Below are positions 1-8,754 of a stretch of 64,000 bases of DNA, piece by piece. Each line of letters opens with the position of its first letter. Positions within the stretch are counted from its first letter, which is position 1. The position numbers and the translations under genes were made by a program. The notes below the pieces were generated by a model. That model ran no database searches. It saw only the letters and a list, made by a program, of their open reading frames with translations, and was not told where the DNA came from. This DNA comes from Paragemmobacter ruber. Its GTDB lineage: Bacteria; Pseudomonadota; Alphaproteobacteria; Rhodobacterales; Rhodobacteraceae. The DNA lies in the NCBI RefSeq assembly GCF_009908315.1, contig NZ_JAAATW010000004.1:240458-304457 (forward strand). The letters are read 5' to 3'.

Positions 1-91
1 CCCCTTTGGCGATTGCGCTTTGCCTTATGAAGCGGGCGATTGAGATCAGGTCCCGTCGAATGCCGGGGACGGCGTCAAGCGTCCAGCCCAA
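1..91 (-). CDS. ParE-like toxin, N-terminal fragment (cut by window edge)
   Basis: Thirty codons are visible reading leftwards from a TTG at 91, overlapping the end of the upstream parD-like gene by 17 bases in another frame. The translation begins MGWTLDAVPGIRRDLISIAR and continues FIRQSAIAKG, which resembles the start of RelE/ParE toxins, where a short strand is followed by an amphipathic helix with an R-x-D-L pattern. ParE toxins normally follow ParD directly and poison DNA gyrase. The gene runs off the window, so the catalytic core is unseen. The non-ATG start is inferred because it is the only candidate in this frame at the junction. Confidence 0.5.
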   Translation of the reverse strand, partial: MGWTLDAVPGIRRDLISIARFIRQSAIAKG

Positions 92-338
92 GATCGCCCC
101 GATCCTTGGCGAGATCGTCTTTCACAAGACGCTCCAACTCCTCGAAGGACAACGAAGGTTCTTTCCGCCGCTGTTCCAGAAGCGCGCGCAGGGCATCGCT
201 GGCTTCGAAATCGCGGCGGAGGAGTTCTAGGCCCTGCTGGATCACCGCGCTGAGGCTGCTGTAGCGGCCCTCGGCGACGAGGCGGCGGGCGAAGGCATCC
301 TGCTGGTCGGTCAGGGAGATGGAGGACTTGACGGTCAT
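75..338 (-). CDS. parD: ParD-family antitoxin of a type II toxin-antitoxin system
   Basis: 87 residues starting MTVKSSISLTDQQDAFARRL. The N-terminal part has the strand-helix-helix pattern of a ribbon-helix-helix DNA-binding domain, including the S-L-S-A-V-I-Q-Q-G-L-E-L-L segment typical of ParD. The C-terminal half is charged and helical, as expected for the toxin-wrapping tail. The ATG at 338 is preferred over an upstream in-frame ATG at 398 because the RHH fold begins right there. ParD would neutralise the adjacent ParE and autorepress the operon. The partner gene follows immediately at the window edge. Confidence 0.8.
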   Translation of the reverse strand: MTVKSSISLTDQQDAFARRLVAEGRYSSLSAVIQQGLELLRRDFEASDALRALLEQRRKEPSLSFEELERLVKDDLAKDRGDLGLDA

Positions 339-480
339 CTTGAGGCCCTTGGTCGGTGCTACTGGGTAGTATGTGCGGCGGGTGGGGGGGGTGGTCAAGG
401 CGCGGGCGCGGGGGTGGCTTTCGTTTTTCGGGCGAATCCCCTATATCAACGCCTTCCCGGCCTTTCAGGACAGATGACCC

Positions 481-1665
481 ATGACCGCTACAGCGCCCAT
501 CACGCAGGACGTGCTGACCATCCCGCGCAAGCTGCCGGAGGGGGGGCGGACCAATATCATCGGCCTGACGCGGGATCAGCTGCGCGCGGCGCTGATCGCG
601 GCGGGGACGCCGGAGCGGCAGGCCAAGATGCGGCTGGGGCAGATCTGGCAATGGGTCTATCACTTCGGCATCCGCGATTTCGCGGCGATGACGAACCTTG
701 CCAAGGAGTATCGCGCGCTGCTGGCCGAGCATTTCGTGATCGAGGTGCCGGAGGTGGTGTCGCGGCAGGTGTCGGCGGATGGCACGCGCAAGTATCTGGT
801 GCGGATCGCGGGCGGGCATGAGGTGGAGACGGTCTATATCCCGGAGGAAAACCGGGGGACCTTGTGCATCTCTTCCCAGGTGGGCTGCACGCTGACCTGC
901 TCCTTCTGCCATACGGGGACGCAGAAGCTGGTGCGGAACCTGACGGCTGGGGAGATTGTCGGGCAGGTGATGCTGGCGCGGGACGATCTGGGGGAATGGC
1001 CTGTGCCGGGGGAACCCAAGGACGAGACGCGGCTGGTGTCCAATGTCGTGCTGATGGGCATGGGTGAGCCGCTCTACAACTTCGACAACGTGCGGGATGC
1101 GATGCGCGTGGTGATGGATGGCGAGGGGCTGAGCCTGTCGCGCCGCCGGATTACCCTGTCCACCAGCGGCATCGTGCCCGAGATCGCGCGGACGGCGGAA
1201 GAGATCGGCTGCCTTCTGGCGGTATCCTTTCACGCGACGACCGACGAGGTGCGCGACAGGCTGGTGCCGGTGAACAAGAAGTGGAACATCGCCACGCTGC
1301 TGGACGCGCTGCGCGACTATCCGCGCCTGTCGAATTCGGAGCGGATCACGTTTGAATATGTGATGCTGAAGGGCGTGAATGACAGCGATGCCGATGCGCG
1401 GCGGCTGGTGAAGCTGATTGCGGGGATTCCTGCGAAGATCAACCTGATCCCGTTCAACGAATGGCCCGGCGCGCCCTATGAGCGGTCGGACTGGGAGCGG
1501 ATCGAGGCCTTTGCCGACATCATCTACAAGGCGGGCTATGCGAGCCCCATCCGCACCCCGCGCGGCGAGGATATCATGGCGGCCTGCGGGCAGTTGAAAT
1601 CGGCCACTGAGCGGGCGCGGAAATCGGCGCGCGAGATCGCGGCGGAGGCCGGGCTGGGCGGCTGA
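481..1665 (+). CDS. rlmN: 23S rRNA (adenine2503-C2)-methyltransferase / tRNA A37 methyltransferase RlmN
   Basis: 394 residues, the usual RlmN length. The radical-SAM motif CxxxCxxC is C136, C140 and C143 (in [14 protein letters not shown]). The methyl-carrying cysteine of the family is C369, in the context DIMAACGQL. The enzyme uses SAM and a 4Fe-4S cluster to methylate A2503 of 23S rRNA and A37 of some tRNAs, helping translational accuracy. The gene stands alone, running toward the convergent antiporter gene, with a GC-rich hairpin between them. Confidence 0.96.
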   Translation: MTATAPITQDVLTIPRKLPEGGRTNIIGLTRDQLRAALIAAGTPERQAKMRLGQIWQWVYHFGIRDFAAMTNLAKEYRALLAEHFVIEVPEVVSRQVSADGTRKYLVRIAGGHEVETVYIPEENRGTLCISSQVGCTLTCSFCHTGTQKLVRNLTAGEIVGQVMLARDDLGEWPVPGEPKDETRLVSNVVLMGMGEPLYNFDNVRDAMRVVMDGEGLSLSRRRITLSTSGIVPEIARTAEEIGCLLAVSFHATTDEVRDRLVPVNKKWNIATLLDALRDYPRLSNSERITFEYVMLKGVNDSDADARRLVKLIAGIPAKINLIPFNEWPGAPYERSDWERIEAFADIIYKAGYASPIRTPRGEDIMAACGQLKSATERARKSAREIAAEAGLGG

Positions 1666-1704
1666 TCCGGCCGGGTCTTTTGGGATTGGCCACCCCCTCC
1701 CCGA

Positions 1705-1727
1705 CCCTCCCCCGTGCCGGGGGAGGG
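1705..1727. terminator. GC-rich hairpin between convergent rlmN and antiporter genes
   Basis: Perfect 9-base arms CCCTCCCCC and GGGGGAGGG flank a 5-base loop between the stop codons at 1665 and 1741. There is no clear T-tract, so terminator function is inferred from its position. A very similar C/G stem occurs at 13881-13918, which suggests a dispersed intergenic element. Confidence 0.5.
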
Positions 1728-1740
1728 AGGGTGCTTCGCC

Positions 1741-2994
1741 TCAGGCCGGGGTATCGGTGGGGGGCGGTGGGGCGTGGCGCGCGGTCCAGCGGTCGAGCCA
1801 GGCAAAGAGCAGCGGGTTGGCGAGGATCGACAGGAGCGCGCCCGCGACGACGAGATCCTTCGCCTCGGGCGGGACGATGGCGAGTTTCACGCCCATCACG
1901 ATCAGGATGAAGGAAAACTCGCCGATCTGGGCGAGGCTGGTGGCGATGGTCAGCGCGGTGCCCTTGTCATGGCCGAAGGCGCGCACGATGCCGTAGGCGG
2001 CCGCGGATTTCACGGCGAGGATGATGGACACCGTGGCCAGCAGGGCAAGCGGCGCCTCGATGATGATGGCCGGATTGAAGAGCATGCCCACCGAGACGAA
2101 GAACAGGACGGCAAAGGCGTCGCGCAGCGGCAGGGTTTCGCGCATGGCCTGCTGGCTGAGCGTGGAGCCTGCCATGACCATGCCGGCGAAGAAGGCCCCC
2201 AGCGCGAAGGAGACGCCGAAGATCTGTGACGAGCCATAGGCCACGCCGAGCGCGATGGAGAGGACCGCAAGGCGGAAAAGCTCGCGGCTGCGGGTATGGG
2301 CGACGTAGTGCAGGATCCACGGGATCACCTTGCGCCCGACCAGCAGCATGATCGCGACGAAGGCCGCGAATTTCACCAGCGTGACCGACAGCGTGGCGGT
2401 GACGGGGCCGAAGCCGAGGCGCAGGACTTCCTGCGCGGCCTCGCCCTCTACGGGCTGGGCGGTGCCGCCGAGGAGCCCCGCGAGCGGCGGGATGAGGACG
2501 AGGGCGAGGACCATGACCACATCCTCGACGATGAGCCAGCCCACCGCGATGCGGCCCCGGCCCGTAGCGACAAGGTCGCGGTCCTGCAGGGCGCGCAGCA
2601 GGACGACGGTGGAGGCGACCGAAAGCGACAGGCCGAAGATCAGCCCTGCGCCGAGGCCCCATCCCATGAGGAGCGCGAGGGCAACCCCGGCCGCCGTGGC
2701 CACCGCGATCTGGCCGATGGCGCCGGGGATGGCGATGCGGCGCACGGAGAGCAGGTCCTTGAGCGAGAAGTGCAGCCCCACCCCGAACATCAGCAGGATC
2801 ACGCCCAGTTCGGCCAGTTCGGTGGCAAGGTCCTGATCGGCGACATAGCCCGGCGTGAAGGGGCCGATGATGAAGCCCGCCAGCAGGTAGCCCGCAAGCA
2901 CGGGCAGGCGCAGGCGCTGGGCCAGAAGGCCCATCACGCAGGCTAGAGACAGACCGATGACGATGGTGGCGATGAGCGGTGTATCGTGGGGCAT
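1741..2994 (-). CDS. CPA2-family monovalent cation:proton antiporter (KefB/YbaL-like), membrane domain only
   Basis: 417 residues from the ATG at 2994, the start of a protein beginning MPHDTPLIATIVIGLSLACV. About 12-13 hydrophobic segments cover the whole chain. Segments such as LAGYLLAGFIIGPFTPGYV and LAELGVILLMFGVGLHFSL are characteristic of KefB/YbaL exchangers. Relatives usually add a roughly 140-residue cytoplasmic RCK_N/TrkA-N nucleotide-binding domain; here the protein stops in a short proline-rich tail (PPPPTDTPA). The likely role is K+ or Na+/H+ exchange in the inner membrane. An upstream in-frame ATG at 3066 exists, but the extension looks non-native. No strong ribosome binding site decides the start. 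Confidence 0.82.
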   Translation of the reverse strand: MPHDTPLIATIVIGLSLACVMGLLAQRLRLPVLAGYLLAGFIIGPFTPGYVADQDLATELAELGVILLMFGVGLHFSLKDLLSVRRIAIPGAIGQIAVATAAGVALALLMGWGLGAGLIFGLSLSVASTVVLLRALQDRDLVATGRGRIAVGWLIVEDVVMVLALVLIPPLAGLLGGTAQPVEGEAAQEVLRLGFGPVTATLSVTLVKFAAFVAIMLLVGRKVIPWILHYVAHTRSRELFRLAVLSIALGVAYGSSQIFGVSFALGAFFAGMVMAGSTLSQQAMRETLPLRDAFAVLFFVSVGMLFNPAIIIEAPLALLATVSIILAVKSAAAYGIVRAFGHDKGTALTIATSLAQIGEFSFILIVMGVKLAIVPPEAKDLVVAGALLSILANPLLFAWLDRWTARHAPPPPTDTPA

Positions 2995-3230
2995 GTACCG
3001 TACGGCTTGAACAGAAGGATGGTCTGGCACCGCCGCCGACCGAACGGGCCGGGCAGGGCGATCCATGGCGAAGGGCTGATGAATGAATGAAGAATAGGCG
3101 GTTGCTGGGGCGATGCAATCGCGCTGCGGCCTGTTGTGATCACGTTTTTCGGGCGGATTTTTCAGAATGTTGCAAGGCGGGAAGGGCTGGGGGCTTGGCC
3201 AGTGCGGGGGCGGGCTGTTACGGCTGTGGG

Positions 3231-4436
3231 ATGAGCGTTCCCCTGATCCCGAATGACCGCGCGCGGCGGCTGTTTCTGGCGCGTCACGCGCTGGCCGAAC
3301 CGCCGGTGGGGGCGGCGGGTGGTGCGGCGCTGGCGGGGCTGGTCGCGCGGATAGGCTTTGTTCAGGTGGACAGCATCAACACCGTGGCGCGGGCGCATGA
3401 CATGATCCTGTGGTCGCGTCGCCCGGCGTTCCGCCCGCCCGCGCTGGCGCGGCTGGTGGAGCGGGAGCGCGCGCTGTGGGAGCATTGGACGCATGACGCC
3501 GCGATCCTGCCGGTGGGGCTGTGGCCCTATTGGCGGCACCGTTTCGCCCGCGATGCGGCGCGACTGGAGGGCAACTGGCGCCGCTGGTTCCGCGATGGCT
3601 ATGAGGCGCAATTCGACACGATCCTTGATCGGATCTCCCGTGACGGCCCGGTGACGAGCGCCGAGGTGGGCGCGGGCGAGGTGCGGGGGCGGGGCGGGTG
3701 GTGGGACTGGCACCCGTCGAAGACGGCGCTGGAATGGCTGTGGCGGACGGGGCAGCTGGCGATCACGCGGCGCGAGGGGTTTCGCAAGGTCTATGATCTG
3801 GCGGAGCGGGTGATCCCTGAGGCGCAGCGCCGGGTGGAGGTGGACGAGGCGGCGCTGGTCGAATGGGCCTGCCTGTCGGCGCTGGAGCGGCTGGGCTTCG
3901 GGACGGCGGGCGAGGTGGCGGCCTATTGGGATGCGATCCGGCCGGAGGAGGCGAAGGCCTGGCTGGCGGGCGCCCTGCGCGCGGGCCGTGTTGAAGAGGT
4001 GGCCGTGGAAGGCGCAGAGGGCGCGCGGCGGCGTGTTTTCGCGCTGCCGGGGCTGGCGGGGGCCGAGGTGCCGGAGCCACCTGCGCGGCTGCGGGTGCTG
4101 TCGCCCTTTGACCCCGCGCTGCGGGATCGGGCGCGGGCAGAGTTCCTGTTCGGCTTCCGCTACCGGATCGAGGTTTTCGTGCCAGAGCCGAAACGGGTGT
4201 TCGGTTACTATGTCTTTCCGCTGCTGGAAGGGGCGCGGCTGGTGGGGCGGATGGATGTGAAGCGCGCGGGCGATGTGCTGGCCCTACGCGCGGTCTGGCC
4301 CGAGCCGGGGGTGGGTTTCGGCAAGGGGCGGCTGGCGAAGCTTGAGGCGGAACTGGACCGGCTGGCGGCCTTTGCGGGCTGCGGGCGGGTGGAATGGGCG
4401 GAGGGCTGGCTGCGCGCGCCCAAACGGCAACCTTGA
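3231..4436 (+). CDS. YcaQ-like winged-helix DNA glycosylase (HTH_42 family)
   Basis: 401 residues from the ATG at 3231. Tandem winged-helix folds typical of the AlkZ/YcaQ family are suggested by conserved stretches such as IGFVQVDSINTVARAHDMIL and ALWEHWTHDAAILP. The Q-V-D tripeptide in the first stretch matches the Q-hydrophobic-D catalytic motif of the YcaQ branch, as opposed to Q-x-Q in AlkZ. Family members excise alkylated bases or unhook interstrand crosslinks. The gene diverges from the antiporter gene. The start is chosen because upstream in-frame residues are low-complexity and unlike the family. Confidence 0.85.
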   Translation: MSVPLIPNDRARRLFLARHALAEPPVGAAGGAALAGLVARIGFVQVDSINTVARAHDMILWSRRPAFRPPALARLVERERALWEHWTHDAAILPVGLWPYWRHRFARDAARLEGNWRRWFRDGYEAQFDTILDRISRDGPVTSAEVGAGEVRGRGGWWDWHPSKTALEWLWRTGQLAITRREGFRKVYDLAERVIPEAQRRVEVDEAALVEWACLSALERLGFGTAGEVAAYWDAIRPEEAKAWLAGALRAGRVEEVAVEGAEGARRRVFALPGLAGAEVPEPPARLRVLSPFDPALRDRARAEFLFGFRYRIEVFVPEPKRVFGYYVFPLLEGARLVGRMDVKRAGDVLALRAVWPEPGVGFGKGRLAKLEAELDRLAAFAGCGRVEWAEGWLRAPKRQP

Positions 4437-4445
4437 GTCTGCCTG

Positions 4446-4476
4446 CTTCCCCGTTGGTCAAATATCCTCGGGGGGT
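4446..4476 (+). repeat. Dispersed intergenic repeat, copy 1 (CTTCCCCGTTG..CAAATATCCTC..GGGGGT)
   Basis: The 31-base unit CTTCCCCGTTG-gt-CAAATATCCTC-g-GGGGGT lies directly after the glycosylase stop. The same unit, differing at three positions, occurs in the opposite orientation at 8225-8255. Both copies sit in gene-end positions. Function is unknown; a role in 3' ends is inferred from position only. Confidence 0.65.
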
Positions 4477-4525
4477 GAGGAGCGTAGCGACGAGGGGGGC
4501 AGACGGCCCCCCTGCCAGGCTGCCA

Positions 4526-5773
4526 TCAACGCAGCCGCATCAGGAGAGAGGGCGAGGCATAGCCATCAGGCACCATGCCGATGGATAGCTGGAAGGCGCG
4601 CACGGCGGCGAGGGTCTTGGGGCCGATCCTGCCATCCACGCCGCCGGTATCGAACCCTGCGGCGGTGAGCCGGGCCTGCAATTCGCGCCGTTCGTCGCCC
4701 GTCAGGGCGCGATCCTGCCGGGGCCATGCCGCGCGGATGGGCGGGCCGCCGGTCAGCCGGTCGGAGAGGTGGCCGATCGCGATGACATAGGCATCGGCGG
4801 TGTTGTAGCGCTCGATCGCGCGGAAATTGGGCGTGATGAGGAAGGCCGCCCCCTGCGCGCCTGCGGGCAGCAGAAGCTCGGCCGGGCCGATGTCGGGCAG
4901 GGCGCCGCCGTCTGCGCTGCGTAGGCCAAGCGCGGCCCAGTCGGCGATGGGTTTGGCCTGACCGTTGCCGGCCAGCATGTAGTCGATCCCGTTGGGCAGC
5001 GTCACCTCGATCCCCCATGGCACCCCGGTCTGCCAGCCGGATTTCGCCAGATAGGCCGCGGTGGAGGCCAACGCGTCGGTGGGATCGTCCGACCAGATGT
5101 CGCGCCGCCCGTCGCCATCGAAATCCACGGCAAAGCTGTGAAAGCTGGAGGGGATGAACTGGGTATGCCCCATCGCCCCGGCCCAGCTGCCGGTGAAATT
5201 CTCCAGCCGCGCGTCGCCGCTTTGCAGGATGCGCAGCGCGTCGATCAACTGGCCTTCGAAGAAGGCGCCGCGGCGGCCGTCATAGGCGAGTGTGGCCAGT
5301 GCCTCGATCACGGGGATATCGCCGCGATTGGCGCCGAAGCTCGATTCCAGCCCCCAGACGGCGACAACCACTTCCCGGGGGACGCCATAGGTGGCTTCCA
5401 GCCGGTCAAGCAGGGCGAGGTTGTCGCGGATCGCGGCGCGGCCGTTTTCCACCCGCAGGTCGGACACCGCGCGGTCGAGGTAATCCCAGATGGTGCGGGT
5501 GAACTCGGCCTGGTTGCGGTCTTTTTCGATGACGTCGGGGTTATAGCGGAGGCCCGCGAGGGCGCGGTCGAGGATTGCGGGGGAGATGCCTGCGGCCAGC
5601 GCCCGGGGGCGGAAACCTTCGGCCCATTGCGCGAGGCCCGACTGGGTGCCGATCTGGATCACGATGCCGTCTCCGGGGGCGATGTGCTGTGGCGTGGCAA
5701 GGTGCGGCAAGGCGGCGGGGTCTGCAAGGGCGGGTAGCGGAAGGAGGGAGAGGGAAAGGATCGCTGCACGCAT
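4526..5773 (-). CDS. Lytic murein transglycosylase, MltB family, with peptidoglycan-binding domain
   Basis: 415 residues from the ATG at 5773, which has the site CAGGTGAC just upstream. A signal peptide (residues 1-17, ending ALA) is followed by the GH103/SLT_2 catalytic domain with the family motif GLESSFGANRG; the catalytic glutamate is E143. Supporting motifs are GAMGHTQFIPSSF and FDGDGRRDIWSD. The last ~60 residues form a PG_binding_1 domain (GFDTGGVDGRIGPKTLAAVRAFQ). The enzyme cleaves glycan strands in the periplasm to anhydro-muropeptides. There is no lipobox, so it is probably soluble. It lies 104 bases downstream of rnr in the same orientation. Confidence 0.93.
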   Translation of the reverse strand: MRAAILSLSLLPLPALADPAALPHLATPQHIAPGDGIVIQIGTQSGLAQWAEGFRPRALAAGISPAILDRALAGLRYNPDVIEKDRNQAEFTRTIWDYLDRAVSDLRVENGRAAIRDNLALLDRLEATYGVPREVVVAVWGLESSFGANRGDIPVIEALATLAYDGRRGAFFEGQLIDALRILQSGDARLENFTGSWAGAMGHTQFIPSSFHSFAVDFDGDGRRDIWSDDPTDALASTAAYLAKSGWQTGVPWGIEVTLPNGIDYMLAGNGQAKPIADWAALGLRSADGGALPDIGPAELLLPAGAQGAAFLITPNFRAIERYNTADAYVIAIGHLSDRLTGGPPIRAAWPRQDRALTGDERRELQARLTAAGFDTGGVDGRIGPKTLAAVRAFQLSIGMVPDGYASPSLLMRLR

Positions 5774-5877
5774 CACGTCACCTGCCTGTCGGATCATTCT
5801 TGTGGTTTGGGCAGAAGATAAGGCAGCGCCGCCCCGGCACAAAGATGCCGGGCGCGCGTGCGGGCGGAGAGTTGCCG

Positions 5878-8136
5878 TCAGCGCCGTTTGCGGATGACCT
5901 TGCGTTTGAGTTTCGCATCGCGGGCGGCGGCGGCGCCGGGTTTGCGGGGCGAGAACCGGCCCTTCTTGCCGGCGCGCGGGCTGCGCGGCAGGGGGGCGCC
6001 GTCGAGCGAGATCAGTTCCAGCGTGAGGCCACCGGTGACGGGGATCGCCTCCGAGAGCCGCACGGTGACCTTTTGCCCGATGCCAAGCGTCAGGCCTGTA
6101 TCGGCGCCCATCAGCGTTTGCGTCTGGTCATCATAATGGAAGAATTCGCGCCCCACCTCGCGGATCGGGATCAGGCCGTCGGCTCCGGTTTCATCCAGCT
6201 TCACGAAGAGGCCAAAGCGTTGCACGCCCGAGATGCGGCCGGTGAATTCGCTGCCCACGCGGTCGGACAGGTAGGCGGCGAGGTAGCGGTCGTTGGTGTC
6301 GCGTTCGGCGGTCATCGACCGGCGTTCGGCATCGGAGATCAGCTTGGCGGTCTCATCCAGGGTTTCGATGTCCTGCGGGGACAGACCGTCGCGGCCCCAG
6401 TCGTGGCCTGCGATCAGGGCGCGGTGGACGATCAGATCGGCATAGCGGCGGATGGGCGAGGTGAAATGGGCGTAGCTACGCAGCGACAGGCCGAAATGGC
6501 CGAAATTCTGCGGGTGGTAATAGGCCTGCGTCATGGAGCGCAGGGTGGTGATGTTCATCAGCTCGTCAAACTCCGTCCCCTGCGCCTGTGCGAGCAGGCG
6601 GTTGAGGTGGGCGGTTTTCAGGACCTGCCCCTTGGCCAGGGTGAAGCCCGACGCCTCGGCCACTTCGCGGAGCGCGTCGAGTTTCTCTGGGCTGGGTTCT
6701 TCGTGGACGCGGAAGAGGAGGGGGCGTTTCAGGCGGGTCAGTTCCTCGGCCGCGGCGACATTGGCGAGGATCATGAACTCCTCGATCAGGCGGTGGGCGT
6801 CAAAGCGTTCGCGGAAGGCGACGGAGAGGACCTTGCCTTCGTCGGACAGCACGATCTTGCGTTCGGGCAGGTCGAGATCGAGCGGCTGGCGCAGGTGGCG
6901 GGCCTTGGTCGCGGCGGCATAGGCGGCGTAGAGGGGGGTGATGACCCGCTCCATCAGGGTGGCGGTGCGTGGGGTGGGGTGGCCGTCCTGCGCCTGCTGC
7001 ACCTCTTCATAGGTCAGGGACGCGGCAGAGCGCATCATGCCCCGGACGAAACGGTGGGAGATCTTGTTGCCCTCGGCATCCAGTTTCAGGCGGACGGCGA
7101 GGCAGGGCCTGTCCACGCCTTCGTGCAGTGAACACAGGTCGCCCGACAGGACATCGGGCAGCATGGGAACCACGCGGTCGGGGAAATAGGTGGAATTGCC
7201 GCGTTTGCGCGCCTCGCGGTCAAGGGCAGAACCGGGGCGGACGTAATGGGCGACATCGGCGATGGCGACCCAGGCGATATGGCCGCCGGGATTTGCGGCG
7301 TCTTGGTCTGCCTCGGCGAAGACGGCATCGTCATGGTCGCGGGCATCCGACGGGTCGATGGTCACGAGGGGCAGGTCGCGCAGGTCTTCGCGCCCGTCGA
7401 GGGGAGCGGGCTTTGCAGCCTCGGCCTCGGCGATGACCGGATCGGGGAAGTGGTCGGGGATGCCGTGCTGGTGGATGGCGATGAGCGAGACGGCCTTGGG
7501 CCCCATCGGATCGCCCAAGCGGGCCACGATGCGGGCGCGGGGCAGGCCCATGCGTTTGGGGCCGTGCTGTTCGGCCTCGACCAACTCCCCGTCGCGGGCG
7601 CCTGCCGTGTCGTCGCGGCCGACGAGCCAGTCCTTGTCGGTCCCCTTGTCGATGGGGATGATGCGGCCGCCTTCGGCGGATTTGCGGAAGATGCCGAGCA
7701 GCTTGACGGGGTTCGATCCGAGGCGGCGGATGAGGCGGGCCTCATACTGGTAGTCATCGAGATCGACCTTGGACAGGCGGGCCAGCACCCGGTCGCCTGC
7801 ACCGAGGGCCGGATCGCCCTTTTTGGGGATGAAGAGGATGCGGGGGGCGTCTTCGGCTGCGCCCTGCCATTCCATGGGGCGCAGGAAGATGTCGCCCTGC
7901 GCATCGGGCGGCAGGGCGGTCAGCAGGGTGACGGGGGGCAGCGTGTCGGGATCGCGGTAGCTGCGGGCCTTTTTGGTGACCGCGCCTTCGTCTTCCAGTT
8001 CGCGCAGGATGCGCTTGAGGTCGATCCGTGCGGCGCCCTTGATGTTGAAGGCCTTGGCAATGTCGCGTTTGGCCGAGAGGCCGGGATTATCGGCGATCCA
8101 CTGGAGTATCTGGGCTTTGGTGGGGATGTCCTGCAT
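5878..8136 (-). CDS. rnr: Ribonuclease R
   Basis: 752 residues. In order: an N-terminal winged-helix region (residues 1-70), cold-shock-type OB domains, the RNB catalytic domain with the metal-binding stretch DPSDARDHDDAVFAEAD, a C-terminal S1 domain (GRISGVQRFGLFVKL), and a lysine/arginine-rich tail (KKGRFSPRK...KRKVIRKRR). RNase R is a processive 3'-5' exoribonuclease for structured RNA, rRNA quality control and, with SmpB/tmRNA, nonstop mRNA decay; smpB lies elsewhere in this window. The gene is usually near topA in related bacteria but is not here. Confidence 0.96.
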   Translation of the reverse strand: MQDIPTKAQILQWIADNPGLSAKRDIAKAFNIKGAARIDLKRILRELEDEGAVTKKARSYRDPDTLPPVTLLTALPPDAQGDIFLRPMEWQGAAEDAPRILFIPKKGDPALGAGDRVLARLSKVDLDDYQYEARLIRRLGSNPVKLLGIFRKSAEGGRIIPIDKGTDKDWLVGRDDTAGARDGELVEAEQHGPKRMGLPRARIVARLGDPMGPKAVSLIAIHQHGIPDHFPDPVIAEAEAAKPAPLDGREDLRDLPLVTIDPSDARDHDDAVFAEADQDAANPGGHIAWVAIADVAHYVRPGSALDREARKRGNSTYFPDRVVPMLPDVLSGDLCSLHEGVDRPCLAVRLKLDAEGNKISHRFVRGMMRSAASLTYEEVQQAQDGHPTPRTATLMERVITPLYAAYAAATKARHLRQPLDLDLPERKIVLSDEGKVLSVAFRERFDAHRLIEEFMILANVAAAEELTRLKRPLLFRVHEEPSPEKLDALREVAEASGFTLAKGQVLKTAHLNRLLAQAQGTEFDELMNITTLRSMTQAYYHPQNFGHFGLSLRSYAHFTSPIRRYADLIVHRALIAGHDWGRDGLSPQDIETLDETAKLISDAERRSMTAERDTNDRYLAAYLSDRVGSEFTGRISGVQRFGLFVKLDETGADGLIPIREVGREFFHYDDQTQTLMGADTGLTLGIGQKVTVRLSEAIPVTGGLTLELISLDGAPLPRSPRAGKKGRFSPRKPGAAAARDAKLKRKVIRKRR

Positions 8137-8224
8137 GGACCTGCCCTAGCACGGGTTGCAGGGAAAGGCCATTCCTTCGGACGGGGGGCCCGGACGCGCC
8201 GCCCGGGGGTGCTTCGCCCCCCGG

Positions 8225-8255
8225 ACCCCCAGAGGATATTTGCGCAACGGGGAAG
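8225..8255 (-). repeat. Dispersed intergenic repeat, copy 2, with adjoining GC hairpin
   Basis: The reverse complement matches the 31-base unit at 4446-4476 at all but three positions, with the shared core CAAATATCCTC. It sits in the 196-base gap between the GNAT gene and rnr. It is flanked by a strong stem, GGGGGTG-ctt-CGCCCCC, around 8203-8221, which may terminate the GNAT transcript. No gene is visible in this gap. Confidence 0.65.
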
Positions 8256-8332
8256 GGGGCAGGGGGAGGGGGCGCTTGCGGCCGGAGGGGCGCGGGTGGC
8301 GAACCTTGCCTTCGGGCAGTCGCCCCGCCGCG

Positions 8333-8752
8333 TTACAGGGGGAGGGTCATGTCGCGGTGGGGGATGCCTGCGTCCATGTATTCTGGGCCGGCGGGGGTGA
8401 AGCCCAGGCGTTCGTAGAAGCCGATGGCATGGGTCTGGCTGCCGAGTTTGGCGATGGTCATGCCCTGGGCGCGCAGTTCCACCAGCGCGGCGCGGATGAG
8501 GGCCGCGCCGAGGCCGGTGCCGCGGTGGCTGGGCAGGACGCAGACGCGGCCGATCTTGCCGGTTTGGCCAAGGAGGAGGAGGCGGGCAGAGCCGACGGGC
8601 CGGCCCGCATCGGTGGCGAGGAGGTGGATCGCCGCATCGTCCTTGTCGTCGATCTCATCCGCCTCGGGGACGCCCTGTTCTTCGATGAAGACCACGCGGC
8701 GGAGGTGGCGGCAGGTGGCGATGTCGCGGGTGGGGGTGATCTGGATCGTCAT
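8333..8752 (-). CDS. GNAT-family N-acetyltransferase
   Basis: 139 residues with the whole GNAT fold. The N-terminal VVFIEEQGVPEADEID stretch is typical of ElaA-like members. The acetyl-CoA pyrophosphate loop is VLPSHRGTGLGAAL (the R/Q-x-x-G-x-G/A motif). The C-terminal HAIGFYERLGFTPAGPEY is motif B. The substrate is unknown. The start lies two bases after the dapE stop, so the two genes are almost certainly cotranscribed. This does not prove a role in lysine or cell-wall synthesis. Confidence 0.9.
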   Translation of the reverse strand: MTIQITPTRDIATCRHLRRVVFIEEQGVPEADEIDDKDDAAIHLLATDAGRPVGSARLLLLGQTGKIGRVCVLPSHRGTGLGAALIRAALVELRAQGMTIAKLGSQTHAIGFYERLGFTPAGPEYMDAGIPHRDMTLPL

Positions 8753-8754
8753 GG

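Noticed and set aside
46..1233. 395-residue open frame antisense to rlmN and parD
   Set aside because: Arg/Pro/His-rich translation typical of the antisense of GC-rich coding DNA; rlmN on the other strand is unmistakable.
5575..7131. 518-residue + strand frame overlapping rnr
   Set aside because: It is the complement of RNase R and the transglycosylase start; composition is low-complexity and no motif is seen.
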